11,504 nucleotides of DNA from Paracoccaceae bacterium. Lineage in GTDB: Bacteria; Pseudomonadota; Alphaproteobacteria; Rhodobacterales; Rhodobacteraceae. Within the stretch, counting starts at the first letter, position 1; each line of letters begins with the position of its first letter. The notes under the pieces were generated by a model. It made no database searches. It had not been told where the DNA came from and saw only the letters and a list, made by a program, of their open reading frames with translations. A program made the position numbers and the translations under genes. Positions 1 to 7,558 of the stretch are shown in pieces. Where the stretch lies: contig PWWF01000279.1 in NCBI GenBank assembly GCA_003561595.1, forward strand, positions 1 to 11,504. The letters are read 5' to 3'.

Positions 1-455
1 CCGATTTCGACCGCGCCGCCCCGGTGATCGGGGCCTATGCCCGCATCGCAAAGCGCATGGGCGACAGCGGCGCGGGCCAGATTGCCAAGATGATGAACCA
101 GATCGCCATTGCCGGGCTGGTCCAGGGCCTGTCCGAGGCGCTGCATTTCGGCGAAAAGGCCGGCATGGATGGCCGCGCCGTGGTCGAGGTCATCAGCCAG
201 GGCGCCGCCGGGTCCTGGCAGATGGCCAACCGCCATCAAACCATGCTCGATGGCGCGTTCGAGCATGGATTCGCCGTGGACTGGATGCGCAAGGACCTGC
301 GCATCTGTCTGCAAGCCGCTGATGAGGTCGGCGCATCCCTGCCGGTGACAGCCCTGGTCGATCAGTTCTACAAGGATGTGCAATCCATGGGTGGCGGGCG
401 CTGGGACACCTCGAGCCTGATCGCACGCCTGCGCAAACTGGGGGACGGGGCATGA
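1..455 (+). CDS. NAD(P)-dependent beta-hydroxyacid dehydrogenase, C-terminal part (5' end outside window)
   Basis: Only the last 150 codons are present; the first whole codon is at base 3 and the stop is TGA at 453-455. The visible part is the all-helical C-terminal domain of the 3-hydroxyisobutyrate dehydrogenase / tartronate semialdehyde reductase family, which oxidises or reduces short beta-hydroxy acids with NAD(P). The best marker is the [14 protein letters not shown] stretch near base 62-105, whose lysine is the family's catalytic residue. It is followed by the helix [12 protein letters not shown] and, near the end, a [12 protein letters not shown] tail typical of the family. The Rossmann domain lies outside the window, so cofactor preference and the exact substrate cannot be read. 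The stop overlaps the ATG of the next gene (ATGA at 452-455), indicating translational coupling. The family call is firm; the substrate is unknown. Confidence 0.9.
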   Translation, partial: DFDRAAPVIGAYARIAKRMGDSGAGQIAKMMNQIAIAGLVQGLSEALHFGEKAGMDGRAVVEVISQGAAGSWQMANRHQTMLDGAFEHGFAVDWMRKDLRICLQAADEVGASLPVTALVDQFYKDVQSMGGGRWDTSSLIARLRKLGDGA

Positions 456-976
456 TCTACGCGCTTGACGGGGTGGCGCCCGACCTGCCCGATGATGGCG
501 ATTACTGGATCGCGCCGGGCGCGCATGTGATGGGCGATGTGCGCCTTGCCGCGGGCGTGTCGGTCTGGTTCGGGGCCGTGCTGCGCGGCGATAATGAACC
601 GCTGGAGATTGGCGAGGGCACGAATATTCAGGAAAACAGCGTGTTGCACACTGATATGGGTTTTCCGCTGACAATCGGCGCGCATGTCACGGTGGGGCAC
701 AAGGCGATGCTGCATGGCTGCATCATCGGCGAAGGCTCGCTGATCGGGATGGGGGCGACAGTGCTCAACGGCGCGACGATCGGGCGCGGCTGCCTGATCG
801 GCGCGGGTGCGCTGGTGACCGAGGGCAAGGAAATTCCCGATGGCTCGCTCGTCATGGGTGCCCCGGGGCGCGTGGTGCGGCAACTGGATGAGGCGGCGCG
901 CGAGAAACTGCTGCTTTCCGCCCAAGGTTATCGGATGAACATGGCGCGCTTCAAGGCGGGCTTGACAGAAATCTGA
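452..976 (+). CDS. gamma carbonic anhydrase-like hexapeptide-repeat protein
   Basis: A 174-residue left-handed beta-helix protein of the gamma carbonic anhydrase / YrdA / PaaY group, which form trimers with metal sites at subunit interfaces. Hexapeptide repeats run from about residue 20 to 137 (for example IAPGAHV, TIGAHV, GATIGRG). The three expected metal ligands are present: His66 in VLHTD, and His83 and His88 in [10 protein letters not shown], with the usual five-residue spacing of the last pair. The conserved RGD (45-47) and N62-S63 region also fit. A C-terminal helix (about 144-170) follows the helix, as usual. Length is normal for the YrdA-like subgroup. Whether it hydrates CO2 or acts as an orphan hexapeptide protein cannot be told, because many members have no measurable activity. 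The start ATG overlaps the upstream stop, so the two genes are probably co-transcribed. Confidence 0.9.
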   Translation: MIYALDGVAPDLPDDGDYWIAPGAHVMGDVRLAAGVSVWFGAVLRGDNEPLEIGEGTNIQENSVLHTDMGFPLTIGAHVTVGHKAMLHGCIIGEGSLIGMGATVLNGATIGRGCLIGAGALVTEGKEIPDGSLVMGAPGRVVRQLDEAAREKLLLSAQGYRMNMARFKAGLTEI

Positions 977-1377
977 GCCTTTACAGACAGATGTGGCGAA
1001 ATCTTCGCGTTATCTCTCCAGGCGCCCCACCATCTTCATCTTGCCAAAAATACTCAAACAACACGCTGCATCCGGGCGCTGCGCAAGCGCAAGGCGCGCA
1101 CTGACGGGCGCGCCCTGGCCTGCCGCCTGCACTCATGCGGATCGAGGACGCGTTTGCTCAACCGGATCGCGCCCGGCGTCCCCGCGCCCCGTTCATCATC
1201 ATCGATACAGGCGATCACCGTTCCAGCGACAGGATGATGCGCGGCGTCCGCTTGACCGCGTCATCGGTTCCCGAAGCGCGCAGATTGGCCGGTTCCTTGC
1301 CCCTGAGCGGCTATTCTCGCAGATGATCGTGCCCTGACAGACCGGCTCTTGCGTGTCGATGAACATGCGCCTGCCCC
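977..1377. other. intergenic stretch between convergent genes, no supported gene
   Basis: This 401-base stretch separates the rightward carbonic anhydrase-like gene from the leftward AraC-type gene. Open frames on the plus strand (993-1337 and 1135-1326) have Arg/Pro/Ser/His-rich compositions, no recognisable domain and no ribosome binding site, so I do not call them. It holds an A+T-rich motif at 1031-1055, a 7-bp GC hairpin at 1093-1114 and a weak minus-strand open frame at 1199-1366. It may be a decayed region serving as the termination zone for both flanking units. Confidence 0.6.
1093..1114. terminator. possible hairpin terminator between convergent genes
   Basis: A perfect 7-bp inverted repeat, GGCGCGC at 1093-1099 and GCGCGCC at 1108-1114, encloses an 8-base loop. 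It lies 117 bases after the carbonic anhydrase-like stop and about 260 bases beyond the AraC-type stop. No T-tract follows on either strand, so it is not a classical Rho-independent terminator. The position between convergent genes is the main argument, and chance is quite possible in such GC-rich DNA. Confidence 0.25.
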
Positions 1378-2211
1378 CTACCGCAACCGCGTCGGCTCGG
1401 CCCCCGTCTTGCGATAGGCCGAGGGGGGTTGCCCGATGGCCTGCGTGAAGGCGCGCGAGAAATAGCCCGGGGTGGAAAAGCCCAGACGCTGCGCGATTTC
1501 CTGCACCGGCAGGCGGGTCTCTGACAGCAGGCGCCGGGCCTCGAACAGGCGGCGTTGCTGGATCATCTCGAGCGCGGTGCGCCCGCAGCTTGCCTTGCAG
1601 GCGCGCGACAGATGCGTGGGCGTGACGCCAAGCGCCTGCGCGTAATCGGTCACATTCAGCGAGGACCCGAATTCCCGTTCCAAGAGCGCGGAATAACGCG
1701 CGGTCAGGCGTTCATTGGCGTTCAGGAAGGGGGTGGCGCGGGGGCTGTCCTCATCCGCGTCCTGGGCGTGGCGTTCCAGCCAGATCGCCAGCAGGCCAAG
1801 CTGGTGCAGCGCGGCCTGTCGCGCCTTGGGGCGCCCGGCCTCCAGCTCGCGCTGGACGGCGTCGATGATCCTTGCGACCTCTGCCTGGCGGCCCGAATCG
1901 CGCAGGCGCATATGTAGCGGTGTCTCTGGCAGCTCCAGCCCGTGACCCTGCCCGAAATAGACAACTGTGCCCTGCACGCGGGTCATCGCCTGAAACCCGT
2001 GCATCGTGCCCGCAGGCAGAAAGATCGCGTTATGCGGGTGAAAGCCGCGGGTCGAGCCGCCGATATTGATGCGCCCCTGACCATGCGTGACCCAGAAGAA
2101 CACCGATTCGCGCAAGGCGCGCATCGTTTCCAGCTGCCATTTCGGTGCGGCGGCCAGTTTTGCCATGGGCAACAGGCGCAGACGCGCGGGCTGATCGGGT
2201 ATTGTTTTCAT
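1378..2211 (-). CDS. AraC-family transcriptional regulator
   Basis: A 277-residue cytoplasmic DNA-binding regulator. Residues about 12-100 form an AraC-type cupin sensing domain (FFWVTHGQGRINI, HPHNAIFLPAGTMHGF). Residues about 165-270 form the double helix-turn-helix domain: first helix pair around 187-206 (VTDYAQALGVTPTHLSRACK), second around 236-257 (QEIAQRLGFSTPGYFSRAF) followed by the family's closing QPPSAYR. The open frame continues upstream for 120 codons with low-quality composition. I chose the ATG at 2211 because a GGGGAAG ribosome binding site precedes it by about ten bases and the cupin domain begins soon after. A second in-frame ATG 15 codons later is possible. It lies 136 bases downstream of miaA on the same strand and may be read from the miaA promoter or its own. 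The effector and target genes cannot be inferred. Confidence 0.9.
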   Translation of the reverse strand: MKTIPDQPARLRLLPMAKLAAAPKWQLETMRALRESVFFWVTHGQGRINIGGSTRGFHPHNAIFLPAGTMHGFQAMTRVQGTVVYFGQGHGLELPETPLHMRLRDSGRQAEVARIIDAVQRELEAGRPKARQAALHQLGLLAIWLERHAQDADEDSPRATPFLNANERLTARYSALLEREFGSSLNVTDYAQALGVTPTHLSRACKASCGRTALEMIQQRRLFEARRLLSETRLPVQEIAQRLGFSTPGYFSRAFTQAIGQPPSAYRKTGAEPTRLR

Positions 2212-2347
2212 GCGTGCCGTTCTTCCCCGTGAACCGGGCCAGATTACGGCCTTGGCGCGACAGGAAAAGGCTTGATGATCACGCGCATGTGAATCCTGCG
2301 TGAGTTGTGCGGCAGGCGTGGCAAATGGGTGACTCTGTGCGCGCGGC

Positions 2348-3244
2348 TCAAGGCAGCGCATCCCAGTCCGCCAACCGGTTACGGAACCATGTGCGCTGGC
2401 GTTTTCCGTAGTTCTGCGTGGCACGGATTGCGGATGCGACTGCATCGTCCCACGAGATATTGCCCTGCAGATAGGCCACCAGGTCCGGCGCCCCGATGGC
2501 CCGCGCCCATGGAGCGCGCGGCGCCCACACCGGCAGCACGGCGCGGACCTCATCCAGCGCCCCCTTGCCAAGCATCGCCTGAAAGCGCGAAGCGATTCGC
2601 GCGTTCAGCCATTCGACCTGCGGGCGCATCACCAGCGCTGTCGTCTGGGCGCGCGGCAGCACGGGCGGGGGCGTGTCCGCCTGCCAGTCGGCCAGCCCGC
2701 GCCCGGTGGCGCGCAGCACTTCCCATGCGCGCTGGACGCGGGCGGGATTCTGCGGGTCAATTCCCGCCAGGGTTGCGGGGTCGAGCCTATCGCGCATCCG
2801 CTCCAACCCCTGTTCGGCCAGAAGGGCATCGGCTTCGGCGCGGATGGCGGCGGGGATGGGCGGGATCTCGGCCAGCCCTTCGGTCAGGGCGCGGAAATAC
2901 AGCCCGGTGCCGCCCACGATCACGGCATTGGGGTGGCGCGCGATCAGCGGAGTGACGGCGCGCAGCCAATGCCCGACCGACCAGTCCTGCCCGCGTTCGA
3001 CCATTCCATACAGCAAATGCGGCACGCGCGCGCAGTCCTGCGCATCGGGGCGCGCAGTCAGCACGCGCCACATGGCATGGACCTGCAGCGCATCGGCATT
3101 GATGATGACGCGGCCCTGCGTCTCGGCCAGCCACAGCGCGAGGTCGGATTTCCCGCTGGCAGTGGGCCCGGCCAGCAGGACCGGGCGCGCAGGGTCGGGC
3201 GGATTGGCCTGCAATGCGGCCAGATGTGTCAAAGGCGTCGCCAT
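2348..3244 (-). CDS. miaA: tRNA dimethylallyltransferase MiaA
   Basis: MiaA transfers the dimethylallyl group from DMAPP to the N6 of A37 in tRNAs that read codons starting with U, the first step of ms2i6A formation. The 298-residue product has the P-loop GPTASGKS (26-33), the substrate segment INADALQVH (48-56) with its conserved Asp51, the [13 protein letters not shown] strand-loop (108-120), and the C-terminal [14 protein letters not shown] and [15 protein letters not shown] blocks (248-289) that contact tRNA. Length is normal for the family. The open frame extends far upstream, but that extension runs opposite pyrH and lacks family similarity. ATG at 3244 places the P-loop at the usual distance; an in-frame ATG at 3262 is an alternative. 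The gene is divergent from pyrH, with 129 bases between them. Its substrate DMAPP comes from the MEP pathway, which includes dxr in this window. Confidence 0.95.
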   Translation of the reverse strand: MATPLTHLAALQANPPDPARPVLLAGPTASGKSDLALWLAETQGRVIINADALQVHAMWRVLTARPDAQDCARVPHLLYGMVERGQDWSVGHWLRAVTPLIARHPNAVIVGGTGLYFRALTEGLAEIPPIPAAIRAEADALLAEQGLERMRDRLDPATLAGIDPQNPARVQRAWEVLRATGRGLADWQADTPPPVLPRAQTTALVMRPQVEWLNARIASRFQAMLGKGALDEVRAVLPVWAPRAPWARAIGAPDLVAYLQGNISWDDAVASAIRATQNYGKRQRTWFRNRLADWDALP

Positions 3245-3280
3245 GTCTTGCCCATCGCCCATGCGTGGCCTGCTTTCAGA

Positions 3281-3309
3281 TTGAACCTGCCGCGGTTTTC
3301 CGACATTTT
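3281..3309 (+). promoter_or_regulatory. possible sigma-70-like promoter for pyrH
   Basis: TTGAAC at 3281-3286 resembles a -35 box and is followed after 17 bases by CATTTT at 3304-3309, a poor -10 box. It lies in the 129-base divergent region about 65 bases before the pyrH start, where a promoter is expected. The -10 match is only about half of consensus, so this is a placement suggestion. Confidence 0.3.
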
Positions 3310-3373
3310 GCCGCGCAGCGAAAGCCCGTGCGCCCGGTTTTGCACCGCGCGCCGCCCCAGAAAGGAAGCCCCC

Positions 3374-4117
3374 ATGCCCGAACCCGAGCCCGCCGCCCGC
3401 GATGCCCGACCCGCCTACAAGCGGGTAATGCTGAAGATTTCGGGCGAGGCGCTGATGGGCGATCAGGGCTTTGGCCTGCACCCCCCGACCGTGACCCGAA
3501 TCGCGCGCGAGGTGAAATCGGTGCATGATCTGGGGGTCGAGATCTGCATGGTCATCGGCGGCGGTAACATCTTTCGCGGGCTGCAGGGCTCCGCGCAGGG
3601 GATGGAACGCACACAGGCCGATTACATGGGGATGCTGGCCACCGTGATGAATGCGCTCGGCATGCAGGCCGCGCTGGAAGAACAGGGCGTCTATACCCGC
3701 GTGATCAGCGCGATCCCGATGGATCAGGTCTGCGAGCCCTATATCCGCCGCCGCGCCGTGCGCCATCTGGAAAAAGGGCGCGTGTGCATCTTTGCCGCCG
3801 GAACGGGCAACCCGTATTTCACGACCGATACGGCCGCCGCGCTGCGCGCGTCCGAGATGGCGTGCGAGGCGATCTTCATGGGCAAGCAGGTCGATGGCAT
3901 CTATGACAGCGACCCCAAGACCAACCCGGATGCGAAGCGCTTCGATCAGATCAGCTATGATGTGGTGCTGCGTGACAATCTGCGCGTCATGGATGCCTCG
4001 GCGATTGCGCTGTGTCGGGATAACCGGATGCCGCTGATTGTGTTCTCGCTGGACGAACCCGGCGGGTTCAGCGGGATCTTGCGGGGTGAGGGAACTTATA
4101 CCCGCGTGCATCCGTAA
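3374..4117 (+). CDS. pyrH: UMP kinase PyrH
   Basis: PyrH phosphorylates UMP to UDP with ATP, feeding pyrimidine nucleotide, RNA and sugar-nucleotide synthesis. The 247-residue protein shows the amino acid kinase fold throughout: the KISGEALMG phosphate-binding strand (21-29), IGGGNIFRG (61-69), the MDQVCEPY and [10 protein letters not shown] region (116-135), [20 protein letters not shown] (140-159) for UMP and acceptor binding, [11 protein letters not shown] (171-181), and the closing [13 protein letters not shown] (212-224). The ATG at 3374 has a good AAGGAAG ribosome binding site just upstream (3362-3368); it gives a proline- and acid-rich leader of about 15 residues before the conserved core. 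It heads the rightward run and is followed 86 bases later by frr, a common bacterial order. Confidence 0.97.
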   Translation: MPEPEPAARDARPAYKRVMLKISGEALMGDQGFGLHPPTVTRIAREVKSVHDLGVEICMVIGGGNIFRGLQGSAQGMERTQADYMGMLATVMNALGMQAALEEQGVYTRVISAIPMDQVCEPYIRRRAVRHLEKGRVCIFAAGTGNPYFTTDTAAALRASEMACEAIFMGKQVDGIYDSDPKTNPDAKRFDQISYDVVLRDNLRVMDASAIALCRDNRMPLIVFSLDEPGGFSGILRGEGTYTRVHP

Positions 4118-4203
4118 AGGCTTACAATTCACGCTTTTGCGCGTTAAAACGAGCCGCATGGTACCGGAACAGGCGCAGCAGGCGACAGACAGAGGACAAG
4201 AGC

Positions 4204-4767
4204 ATGGCCGAAGAGATCGAGATTGATCTGGACGATCTGAAACGCCGGATGGATGGCGCGATCGCGTCATTGCGCACGGAATTCGCGTCGCTGCGCACGG
4301 GCCGCGCCTCGGCCTCGATGCTGGAGCCTGTGATGGTCGAGGCCTATGGCCAGATGACGCCGATCAATCAGGTGGGCACGGTCAATGTGCCGGAACCGCG
4401 CATGGTCACGATCAATGTCTGGGACAAGTCGCTGGTCGGCAAGGTCGAAAAGGCGATCCGCGAATCCGGGCTGGGGATCAACCCGCAACTGAACGGCACG
4501 ATCATCATGCTGCCTATCCCCGAGTTGAACGAGGAACGCCGCCGCGATCTGACCAAGGTTGCCGCGCAATATGCCGAACATGCCCGCGTCGCCGTGCGCA
4601 ATCTGCGCCGCGACGGGATGGACCAGTTGAAAAAGGCCAAGGCCGCGGGCATGAGCGAGGATGAACAAAAGCTCTGGTCCGAAGAGATTCAGGAACTGAC
4701 CGACACCTATATCGGCATGGTCGATACGCAGCTAGAGACCAAGCAGGAAGAGATCATGCAGGTCTGA
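4204..4767 (+). CDS. frr: ribosome recycling factor
   Basis: The product splits post-termination ribosomes together with EF-G so that they can be reused. At 187 residues it is the standard length, and its sequence is classical: the N-terminal helix with LRTGRAS (about 35-41), the beta-rich domain II ([20 protein letters not shown], roughly 50-69), [24 protein letters not shown] (about 98-121), and the long C-terminal helices carrying [16 protein letters not shown]. An AGAGGAC ribosome binding site lies about seven bases before the ATG. The 86-base gap after pyrH holds a weak promoter-like pair (TTACAA at 4122, TAAAAC at 4145, spacer 17), so frr could have an extra start, but read-through from pyrH is more likely. 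Confidence 0.97.
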   Translation: MAEEIEIDLDDLKRRMDGAIASLRTEFASLRTGRASASMLEPVMVEAYGQMTPINQVGTVNVPEPRMVTINVWDKSLVGKVEKAIRESGLGINPQLNGTIIMLPIPELNEERRRDLTKVAAQYAEHARVAVRNLRRDGMDQLKKAKAAGMSEDEQKLWSEEIQELTDTYIGMVDTQLETKQEEIMQV

Positions 4768-4803
4768 TCTGCGCCAGTACCCGTTCATAACAGATTGGTT
4801 TCC

Positions 4804-5547
4804 ATGACTTTCGACCGCTCGCATCCCGGCCCTGACCCGCGCCCCGCCTCCAACCTGCATGTGGCTGTCATCATGGATGGCAACGGGCGATGGGCGTCGA
4901 ACCGGGGCTGGCCCCGGCTGGTCGGGCACCGCAAGGGCGCGGAACGGGTGCGCCAACTGGTGTCGGAATGCCCCGATCTGGGCATCCGGTATCTGACACT
5001 CTACGCCTTCTCGACCGAGAACTGGAAGCGCACCACCGAAGAGGTCATGGGCCTGATGGCGCTGTTCGCGCGCTACATCAAGCGCGAGGCCGGGCGCATG
5101 AACCGCGAGGGCGTGCGTCTGCGCGTGATCGGGGACCGGCGGCAACTGGACCCCAAGCTGAGCGCGCTGTTCGACTGGGTCGAGGCCGAGACCGCGCATA
5201 ACGACCGCGTTCATCTGTCGCTCGCCATCAATTACGGCGGGCGGGACGAGATTGTGCGCGCCACCCGCGATATCGCGCGCGATGTGGCCGAGGGCAGGCT
5301 GTCCCCGGACGAGATATGCGATGCCACCATGACGCGGTATCTGGATACATCCTATATGCCCGACCCCGATCTGGTCGTGCGCACATCGGGCGAAACGCGT
5401 GTGTCGAACTATCTGCTGTGGCAGGCGGCCTATTCCGAATATGTCTTTACGCCTGTGCTGTGGCCCGATTTCACGCCTGACACGATGAAAACCATCCTCG
5501 ATGCGTTCCACGCACGCGAACGCCGCTTCGGCGGCGTCATGACATGA
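4804..5547 (+). CDS. uppS: (di-trans,poly-cis)-undecaprenyl diphosphate synthase UppS
   Basis: UppS is a cis-prenyltransferase that adds isopentenyl units to farnesyl diphosphate to make undecaprenyl diphosphate, the carrier lipid for peptidoglycan and other surface glycans. The 247-residue protein has the diphosphate-binding MDGNGRW (24-30, catalytic Asp25), the TLYAFSTENWKR block (65-76), LSLAINYGGRDEI (138-150), and the C-terminal RTSGETRVSNYLLWQ (193-207), whose two arginines bind IPP, ending with the YVFTPVLWPDF segment. I chose ATG at 4804. A TTG at 4795 in the same frame would add three residues. Neither has a clear ribosome binding site, so translation may depend on coupling to frr, 36 bases upstream. 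The stop overlaps the cdsA start (ATGA at 5544-5547). Confidence 0.96.
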   Translation: MTFDRSHPGPDPRPASNLHVAVIMDGNGRWASNRGWPRLVGHRKGAERVRQLVSECPDLGIRYLTLYAFSTENWKRTTEEVMGLMALFARYIKREAGRMNREGVRLRVIGDRRQLDPKLSALFDWVEAETAHNDRVHLSLAINYGGRDEIVRATRDIARDVAEGRLSPDEICDATMTRYLDTSYMPDPDLVVRTSGETRVSNYLLWQAAYSEYVFTPVLWPDFTPDTMKTILDAFHARERRFGGVMT

Positions 5548-6362
5548 GCGCCAGCACAGGCAATTTCAGCGATCTGCGGGCACGAACCCTGTCTGGCGTG
5601 GCGATGGCCGCGCTGGGCGTCGCGGCCGTCTGGGCGGGCGGGCTGGTCTTTGCGCTGGTGGTCTGCGCGCTGTGTGGTGCGATGGTCTGGGAACTGACGC
5701 GGATGCTGGATGCGGATGCGCCCTTCGGCAAGGCCGAGGCGGCGGGCTTTACCGCTGCCGTGGCGCTGTTTGTCTTTACGCTGCAACTGGCGGGTGGCTG
5801 GCTGCTGATCGCGGTCGCGGCCTCGGTCGGGTTGCTGGCCTGGCGCTTTGTGCAAGACCGGGTGATGGCGGCAGCCTATCTGGCGCTGATCCTGTTTGCG
5901 GGCGTGGGGCTGATCGCGCTGCGCGGCGTGCATGGCTGGGACTGGGTGCTGTGGCTGGTGCTGATCGTGATCGGATCGGACGTGGCGGGGTATTTCGCGG
6001 GCCGGATGCTGGGCGGGCCGAAACTCTGGCCCCGTGTCAGCCCGAAAAAGACATGGTCAGGCACCGTGGCGGGCTGGGGCGCGGCAGTGCTGATCGGGCT
6101 GGCCTTCATGCCCGTGCTGGATGCGGGCGCGGGGTTGATCCTGGTGTCGGTTCTGGTGGCGATGGCGGGGCAGGCGGGTGACATCGCCGAAAGCGCGATC
6201 AAGCGGCATGCGGGCGTCAAGGACAGCTCCAACCTGATCCCCGGCCATGGCGGGGTGATGGACCGGTTCGATGCGATGATCGCGGCGGCGCTGGCCGTGC
6301 TGGTGCTGAATGAGAGCGGCGCGCTGGCGATTGCGCGCGGCTGTGCCGGGGCCGGGTGCTAG
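5544..6362 (+). CDS. cdsA: phosphatidate cytidylyltransferase CdsA
   Basis: CdsA makes CDP-diacylglycerol from phosphatidic acid and CTP in the cytoplasmic membrane, the branch point for all major phospholipids. The 272-residue protein is rich in membrane segments (roughly 15-50, 65-97, 108-127, 134-152, 175-210 and 244-257). It carries the full family signature at 217-243, SAIKRHAGVKDSSNLIPGHG plus GVMDRFD, with all metal- and substrate-binding acidic residues, and the preceding VSPKKTWSG (165-173). The short C-terminal tail after the last membrane segment (about 258-272) contains two cysteines and is unremarkable. The start overlaps the uppS stop, and dxr follows after 4 bases, so translation is tightly coupled across uppS-cdsA-dxr. 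Confidence 0.96.
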   Translation: MSASTGNFSDLRARTLSGVAMAALGVAAVWAGGLVFALVVCALCGAMVWELTRMLDADAPFGKAEAAGFTAAVALFVFTLQLAGGWLLIAVAASVGLLAWRFVQDRVMAAAYLALILFAGVGLIALRGVHGWDWVLWLVLIVIGSDVAGYFAGRMLGGPKLWPRVSPKKTWSGTVAGWGAAVLIGLAFMPVLDAGAGLILVSVLVAMAGQAGDIAESAIKRHAGVKDSSNLIPGHGGVMDRFDAMIAAALAVLVLNESGALAIARGCAGAGC

Positions 6363-6366
6363 GGCG

Positions 6367-7530
6367 ATGCGGGTCTCGGTCTTTGGCGCGACAGGCTCGA
6401 TCGGCGAGAGCACGTTTGACCTGCTGACCCGGCGGGACGACATCGAAACCGTGGTGCTGACCGGCGGGCGCAATGTCACGCGGCTGGCCGAACAGGCCCG
6501 CGCGCTGCACGCCGGGCTGGCCGTCACCGCGCATGATGACTGCTACGGGGCGCTGAAGGACGCGCTTGCGGGCAGCGGGGTGGAGGTGGCCGCAGGCACT
6601 CAGGCGCTGGTGGATGCGGCAGAACGCCCCACCGATTGGGTGATGTCGGCCATCGTCGGCGCGGCCGGGCTGGCGCCGGGGTTCCGCGCGCTGGCCCAGG
6701 GCGCGACACTGGCACTGGCGAACAAGGAATCGCTGGTCACGGCAGGCCCGCTGCTGATGGCGGAGGCCGCGCGCCATGGCGCGCGCATCCTGCCCGTGGA
6801 CAGTGAACATTCCGCCGTGTTTCAGGCGCTTGCGGGGGAGGATATCGCCGCGGTCGAGCGGGTGATCATCACGGCCTCTGGCGGGCCGTTCCGCAACTGG
6901 ACCCGCGACCAGTTGGAACAGGCGACACTGGCGCAGGCGCAGACCCATCCCAACTGGTCGATGGGTCAGCGGATCACGATCGATTCCGCGTCACTGTTCA
7001 ACAAGGCGCTGGAACTGATTGAAACACGGGAATATTTCGGTTTTGATCCCGATCAGATCGAAGCGGTCGTGCACCCGCAATCCATCGTCCACGCGCTGGT
7101 GGGGTTTCGCGACGGCGCGCTGATGGCGCATCTGGGCGCGCCCGATATGCGCCATGCCATCGGCTATGCGCTCAACTGGCCTGACCGCGCGGCGCTGCCT
7201 GTCGCGCGGCTGGATCTGGCGCAGCTTGGCACGCTGCATTTCGAGCCGCCCGACCCCGAGCGCTTTCCCGCCCTGCGTCTGGCGCGCGAGGTGATGGAGA
7301 TACGCGGCCATGCGGGCGCGGCCTTCAACGCCGCGAAAGAGGTGGCACTCGATGCCTTTATCGACGGGCGGCTGCGCTTTGCCGATATGGCGCGGCTGGT
7401 GGAACGCACAATTGACCATCTTTCGGCGCAAAGCTGCCTTGCCGATCCGGTAGTTGCGCTTGAAACTGTCGAGGCCATGGACCAAATGGCCAGAGAGCGC
7501 GCGCGCACTCTTGCGGCAGGAATGGCCTGA
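6367..7530 (+). CDS. dxr: 1-deoxy-D-xylulose 5-phosphate reductoisomerase (IspC/Dxr)
   Basis: Dxr rearranges and reduces DXP to 2-C-methyl-D-erythritol 4-phosphate with NADPH, the committed step of the MEP route to IPP and DMAPP. The 387-residue product shows the NADPH-binding GATGSIG (7-13), LANKESLVTAG (117-127), the metal-binding acids in PVDSEHSAVFQ (Asp145, Glu147), the active-site ITASGGPFRNW (168-178), and HPNWSMGQRITIDSASLFNK (194-213) leading to Glu216. The C-terminal helical domain is complete. ATG at 6367 puts the Rossmann motif at its usual place; the open frame extends 19 codons upstream but overlaps cdsA. An AGGG stretch at 6361-6364, shared with the cdsA stop, serves as a very close ribosome binding site. 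Its product supplies the UppS and MiaA substrates encoded nearby. Confidence 0.97.
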   Translation: MRVSVFGATGSIGESTFDLLTRRDDIETVVLTGGRNVTRLAEQARALHAGLAVTAHDDCYGALKDALAGSGVEVAAGTQALVDAAERPTDWVMSAIVGAAGLAPGFRALAQGATLALANKESLVTAGPLLMAEAARHGARILPVDSEHSAVFQALAGEDIAAVERVIITASGGPFRNWTRDQLEQATLAQAQTHPNWSMGQRITIDSASLFNKALELIETREYFGFDPDQIEAVVHPQSIVHALVGFRDGALMAHLGAPDMRHAIGYALNWPDRAALPVARLDLAQLGTLHFEPPDPERFPALRLAREVMEIRGHAGAAFNAAKEVALDAFIDGRLRFADMARLVERTIDHLSAQSCLADPVVALETVEAMDQMARERARTLAAGMA

Positions 7531-7558
7531 ACACAGGCGAGTGACAAAGGGGAATGGT

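Noticed and set aside
993..1337. 114-codon plus-strand open frame after the carbonic anhydrase-like gene
   Set aside because: It begins with GTG without a ribosome binding site, is basic and low-complexity, and owes its IFILPKILKQ stretch to the A+T-rich intergenic motif.
2305..2955. 216-codon plus-strand open frame opposite miaA
   Set aside because: Pro-, Arg- and Ala-rich translation of the reverse of miaA codons; no ribosome binding site and no family features.
3245..4270. Long upstream extension of the miaA reading frame on the minus strand, fully opposite pyrH
   Set aside because: It is rich in His, Gln, Arg and Ala with no family similarity, overlaps the well-supported pyrH, and MiaA is complete without it. 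It is an antisense shadow of GC-rich coding DNA.
4795..4803. TTG start giving UppS three extra residues
   Set aside because: ATG at 4804 is the more usual initiator, conserved sequence begins well downstream, and the TTG has no better ribosome binding site.
7454..7558. Upstream extension of the rseP frame into dxr
   Set aside because: It overlaps the dxr coding end, lacks RseP-like sequence, and a good ribosome binding site stands directly before the GTG at 7559.
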